Assembly (NCBI GenBank): GCA_964631295.1
Contig: CAZVXI010000126.1
Coordinates: 1-9,405 of the forward strand
DNA: 9,405 bases
Direction of reading: 5' to 3'
Source: CAZVXI01 sp964631295
GTDB taxonomy: Bacteria > Planctomycetota > Phycisphaerae > Phycisphaerales > SM1A02
Positions 7,158-9,405 of this stretch are shown here, piece by piece; positions within the stretch are counted from its first letter, which is position 1; each line of letters begins with the position of its first letter. The position numbers and the translations under genes were made by a program. The notes below the pieces were generated by a model. It did not search any database and had not been told where the DNA came from. It saw only the letters and a list, made by a program, of their open reading frames with translations.

Positions 7158-9011
7158 TCATCGCGGCACTGTTGGTTGAGCGGCTGTCGGTACCGCCGGA
7201 TCCAGTCGATCCAGGCCGCTGGACTTCGGTGCCAGCGAGCCGGCCGCGGGATCGTTCCAGTCGGCGTCGGATGCGAACTCCGGACGCTCCTTCATTTCTT
7301 CATCACGCTCGATCTCGTTGATCTGTGCCAGCACGCGGTCCTGCTGCGCCTTGAAATCTGCTGCGAGGTGTTGCTGCCGCCAGATCTGGTAAATCGCGCT
7401 GACGGTCTGCGAATAGGTAAAACCCAGACCCGGCTCAGGTTCATCCACAGTCGTGCGATGCCCGAAGAACCGCACGAGCTCGGGAATCGATCGGTCCACA
7501 CTGGTGATCGCACCCTGCCTCGCGTGCGGCGGTCGGTAATACACTTCGATGAAGTCCTCATCCGCGGTGCCTTCCAGCATCAACTGGTTCGACCATGCGG
7601 TGACGACCAACTCATCACTGACCTTCATATCTTCGCCAAACACCACGACCGCAGGTGTATCGGTCTGCGTGATGTAGATCATCGGCTTCTGTGACTCGAC
7701 GACATCGAGGAGAAAGCGGTCGTCGATGATTTCCCGCCGGATCGTCGGGTCGCCGCGTTTTGCCAGGGCGTCATACGCATCGAGGCGGATGTCGACATCT
7801 TCATCATCGAGCAGTTCACGGAGGCACTGGTTGATGCGCACGCTGGTTCGCATGTCTGCGAGCAGTGCGATTGCTTCCTGTCGCCGCTGCTGTGACGGCG
7901 ATTCCTGTGCCATGTGGATCAGCCGCGGTATCACCAGAGCATCGTTCAGCCGGGCACCCGCATGGAGTGCTGCCAGTCGCGGGCGTTCTTCCGGATGGTC
8001 GTAGAGGTCCTTGATGATCGGCAGCGCTCGTTCGCCCATCGCTTCCCAGCGGAGTGTCGCCGACTCAGCGACTGCCGGGTCCGAGAGCAACGCACGCTTG
8101 ACAGACATCGCAATCGGCTCCGTGTTCGACATTCGCACATTGCCATGCAGCAGCAGTTTGATGAACCGGTCGGTATCTTTCCGATGCGAAGGCGGCACGT
8201 GAATCTCGATCACCTCGTCCGACATCGCCCGTGCCGTGTTGTGCTTCTGATGCCGCTCCTGCGGGAAGCGGCCGTTGATCGAACTCTGGATGATCGCTGC
8301 CCGTGCATGGCTCGGCGTAGCGAGGTGGAACTTGATCGGGGTGTCCTTCAGAACCATGCCCCCATTGAGGATCCGGCCCTGCCTGCGGTCGATGGTGTCT
8401 CGGCCGATCGCACCGGGCTCAGCAAACGGATTGATGAAGATCGGCCCGGCTGCCTGGGCGAGCGGCGCTGCTTCTCCGCGGCCGACCGCCAGCGGGCCGG
8501 GGCGCAGTTCCGTCACAAGCAGGGTCCCGCCTTCAAGACTCGTCGCTCCACCTGCCGGGTCCGCCACGACACGAACATCAATCCGAGCACCTTCCACTGC
8601 CGCCGGGGGGATCACCGCCTCGATCATAACAATCGCCGTCGTGTCGGAGTTCAGCAACTCCTCAGGGTCGATGCCGTCCAACCCTTCCTGGTACGAGCCG
8701 ATCTTCATCCGGCCCAGTTCGGTCACCATGTGAGCCCGAACCTCAGGCGACATCTCCGCCGAACCAGTCCCGTCCAGTTCCACCACCAGGCCCCAGCCGC
8801 GGATAACAACATTGTTCGCACCGCGGATGATGCCTTCTGAGCCGATCGTCCCGCGCATGATCGGCGAGATCTGCAACTCAAACCCGCGTGACTTGGTCGG
8901 CCGGGGCTTGGGCGTCGCCGCCTCGATCGAGTTGCAGCCGCCCATCAGTACCAGAAGGGCACCAGTGAGCAGGCCGAGCATCGCGCCAGTGACGATCGTC
9001 CGTGGGTTCAT
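7158..9011 (-). CDS. FlgI (P-ring)-like domain lipoprotein with HEAT-like repeats
   Basis: A 617-residue exported protein. The N-terminus MNPRTIVTGAMLGLLTGALL is a signal sequence ending in MGGC, giving a lipobox with Cys26, so it is predicted to be a lipoprotein. Residues about 58-300 follow FlgI: NNVVIRGWGLVVELDGTG (67-84), DTTAIVMIEAVIPP (123-136), GARIDVRV (141-148), SLEGGTLLVTEL (158-169), GRILNGGMV (212-220), and AAIIQSSINGRF...DEVIEIHVP (238-273). Residues about 300-425 form helical pairs like HEAT repeats, for example RLAALHAGARLNDALVIPRL and DEDVDIRLDAYDALAKRGD. After a conserved-looking beta region (440-495) comes a charged, proline-containing tail. Classical FlgI is about 350-370 residues, soluble in the periplasm and lacks HEAT repeats, so this is a relative, not proven P-ring. 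The ATG has GGAGG 10 nt upstream. Likely first gene of the smc-TPR cluster. Confidence 0.78.
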   Translation of the reverse strand: MNPRTIVTGAMLGLLTGALLVLMGGCNSIEAATPKPRPTKSRGFELQISPIMRGTIGSEGIIRGANNVVIRGWGLVVELDGTGSAEMSPEVRAHMVTELGRMKIGSYQEGLDGIDPEELLNSDTTAIVMIEAVIPPAAVEGARIDVRVVADPAGGATSLEGGTLLVTELRPGPLAVGRGEAAPLAQAAGPIFINPFAEPGAIGRDTIDRRQGRILNGGMVLKDTPIKFHLATPSHARAAIIQSSINGRFPQERHQKHNTARAMSDEVIEIHVPPSHRKDTDRFIKLLLHGNVRMSNTEPIAMSVKRALLSDPAVAESATLRWEAMGERALPIIKDLYDHPEERPRLAALHAGARLNDALVIPRLIHMAQESPSQQRRQEAIALLADMRTSVRINQCLRELLDDEDVDIRLDAYDALAKRGDPTIRREIIDDRFLLDVVESQKPMIYITQTDTPAVVVFGEDMKVSDELVVTAWSNQLMLEGTADEDFIEVYYRPPHARQGAITSVDRSIPELVRFFGHRTTVDEPEPGLGFTYSQTVSAIYQIWRQQHLAADFKAQQDRVLAQINEIERDEEMKERPEFASDADWNDPAAGSLAPKSSGLDRLDPAVPTAAQPTVPR

Positions 9012-9021
9012 GTGCAGGTCG

Positions 9022-9026
9022 CCTCC
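9022..9026 (-). promoter_or_regulatory. Shine-Dalgarno for the FlgI-like lipoprotein gene
   Basis: GGAGG on the minus strand, 10 nt upstream of the ATG at 9011-9009. It lies downstream of the two other in-frame ATGs (9095 and 9038). The 9011 start also places the signal sequence directly at the N-terminus. Both points favour the 617-residue form. Confidence 0.7.
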
Positions 9027-9070
9027 GTGGTCAGCCATTGCCCGGAAAGGGGCAAATCCCCAACGACACA

Positions 9071-9099
9071 AGGATATGCGATGAGCACGATCCACTCAA
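9071..9099 (-). promoter_or_regulatory. Candidate sigma-70-type promoter for the FlgI-like gene
   Basis: On the minus strand, TTGAGT (9099-9094) and TATCCT (9076-9071) are separated by exactly 17 bp. Each matches four of six consensus bases. Transcription would start near 9064, leaving a leader of about 53 nt before the ATG at 9011. It is the best promoter-like match in this spacer, which otherwise holds no gene between 9012 and 9180. Confidence 0.4.
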
Positions 9100-9164
9100 T
9101 AAATGAGGAAAAACGCTCTCCGCCCGCCCAGCCGCTCACCGTACCACGATTCACTCCCGCGGAC

Positions 9165-9170
9165 TATCAT
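9165..9170 (+). promoter_or_regulatory. Candidate -10 element for tRNA-Val
   Basis: TATCAT matches five of six bases of the -10 consensus and ends 10 nt before the first tRNA base, which would place the transcript start a few nucleotides ahead of the mature 5' end. No recognisable -35 lies 16-18 bp upstream, so the call rests on position and the -10 alone. Confidence 0.35.
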
Positions 9171-9180
9171 CTTCCCGTCC

Positions 9181-9253
9181 GGGCGATTAGCTCAATGGCC
9201 AGAGCACCGCCGTTACGTGGCGGGGGTTACAGGTTCGAGTCCTGTATCGCCCA
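9181..9253 (+). tRNA. tRNA-Val(UAC)
   Basis: A full cloverleaf is visible. The 7-bp acceptor stem GGGCGAT/ATCGCCC is perfect, the D-stem is GCTC/GAGC with an 8-nt loop containing GG, and the anticodon stem is CCGCC/GGCGG. The 7-nt loop GTTACGT gives U33 followed by anticodon UAC (positions 34-36), which reads GUA valine codons. The variable loop has 5 nt, and the T-stem ACAGG/CCTGT carries loop TTCGAGT. The discriminator is A73, as ValRS prefers. The overall sequence resembles E. coli tRNA-Val(UAC) in the acceptor stem and D-arm. CCA is not encoded (the next bases are TTG), so it must be added after transcription. Unusually, the anticodon loop has G32, G37 and U38, where E. coli has C32, A37 and A38. 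Confidence 0.93.
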
Positions 9254-9405
9254 TTGTCACTTCCTCTCGACACTCACACCCGAGCCAGTCGAACCGAAGA
9301 TCACCGGGGTTGCCACCCGTCTGCATCTGCTCGCAGATGCCGTGGCCGCTGACGAGTTCGCCCACATCCGCATCACACCCGTGGTCGCACAGCCGGCTGA
9401 CTGCC
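9254..9405 (+). other. Right-edge region, open coding-like frame without a start
   Basis: After the tRNA, the plus-strand frame in phase with 9255 stays open to the edge and reads, in part, PKITGVATRLHLLADAV followed by AADEFAHIRITPVVAQPAD. Codon third positions are mostly G or C and many codons start with G, as in coding DNA. However, there is no ATG in this frame and no Shine-Dalgarno before the few GTG or CTG codons, such as 9342. The complementary minus frame is also open but runs into the tRNA before stopping. I do not recognise the peptide, so this is recorded as unresolved and not as a gene. Confidence 0.25.
9323..9340. repeat. Perfect 8-bp inverted repeat
   Basis: GCATCTGC and GCAGATGC flank a 2-nt centre, which would fold as a 7-bp stem with a CTCG tetraloop, 70 nt after the tRNA 3' end. 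No T-run follows, so it is not an intrinsic terminator. It may be chance inside a coding region. Confidence 0.35.

Noticed and set aside
6961..7161. Taking the 1,332-residue form of SMC, starting at 7161, as the annotated gene
   Set aside because: SMC proteins normally begin at the beta strand before FKSF. A perfect AGGAGG stands 10 nt before the ATG at 6960, and the extension has weaker coding composition. It is kept as a finding and not used as the gene start.
7914..8840. Plus-strand open frame (308 codons) opposite the FlgI-like gene
   Set aside because: The translation is rich in Arg, His, Asp and Gln, as is typical for antisense shadows, and the minus strand carries clear FlgI motifs and a signal sequence over the same bases.
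9094..9180. Possible intrinsic terminator near the A-rich stretch at 9103-9117
   Set aside because: The A/T run is flanked by a one-sided GC-rich strand with no complementary arm, so no stem can form.
9213..9405. Minus-strand frame entering from the right edge and ending inside the tRNA with MGDTGLEPVTPAT
   Set aside because: This ending is the antisense translation of a tRNA T-arm and acceptor stem, a well-known source of false C-termini. A real gene would be unlikely to terminate inside the tRNA.

Overview
The window is GC-rich and tightly packed, with little intergenic DNA and no mobile elements, CRISPR arrays or rRNA. It looks like an ordinary chromosomal segment from a Gram-negative bacterium. 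The mix suggests Planctomycetota, possibly a Phycisphaerae-like lineage: a canonical bacterial SMC, a lipoprotein fusing a FlgI (flagellar P-ring)-like domain to HEAT-like repeats, a pure TPR protein, an NAD-type isocitrate dehydrogenase and a tRNA gene lacking an encoded CCA. That placement is inference from protein style, not from a marker gene.

Layout, left to right. At 1-367 (minus) lies the N-terminal part of an FAD-dependent oxidoreductase that runs off the left edge. An 86-bp divergent spacer holding a perfect 10-bp palindrome separates it from a plus-strand pair: an NAD-type isocitrate dehydrogenase (454-1488) followed closely by an alpha/beta hydrolase (1498-2364). The hydrolase stop abuts the stop of the convergent TPR gene, with no base between them. 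The minus-strand cluster, in transcription order, is the FlgI-like/HEAT lipoprotein (9011-7158), smc (6960-3163) and the seven-repeat TPR protein (3141-2365). Right of this cluster, a divergent spacer carries candidate promoters for the lipoprotein gene (minus) and for tRNA-Val(UAC) at 9181-9253 (plus). The last 152 bp hold an open, coding-like frame without a convincing start.

How the genes may work together. The left half is metabolic: IDH makes 2-oxoglutarate, the divergent flavoprotein may oxidise a small hydroxy- or amino-acid, and the hydrolase has no obvious substrate. The right half is cell-structural: SMC organises and segregates the chromosome, while the FlgI-like lipoprotein belongs to the envelope and the TPR protein is probably a scaffold. 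No flagellar genes are visible around the FlgI-like gene, and scpA/scpB are not next to smc.

The most interesting items are the FlgI-HEAT lipoprotein upstream of smc, the stop-free 67-codon extension of the smc frame that begins at an ATGA overlap, and a roughly three-fold excess of GATC and larger excess of CGATCG across the window (hand counts). I see no clear evidence of a previously undescribed defence or biosynthetic system.
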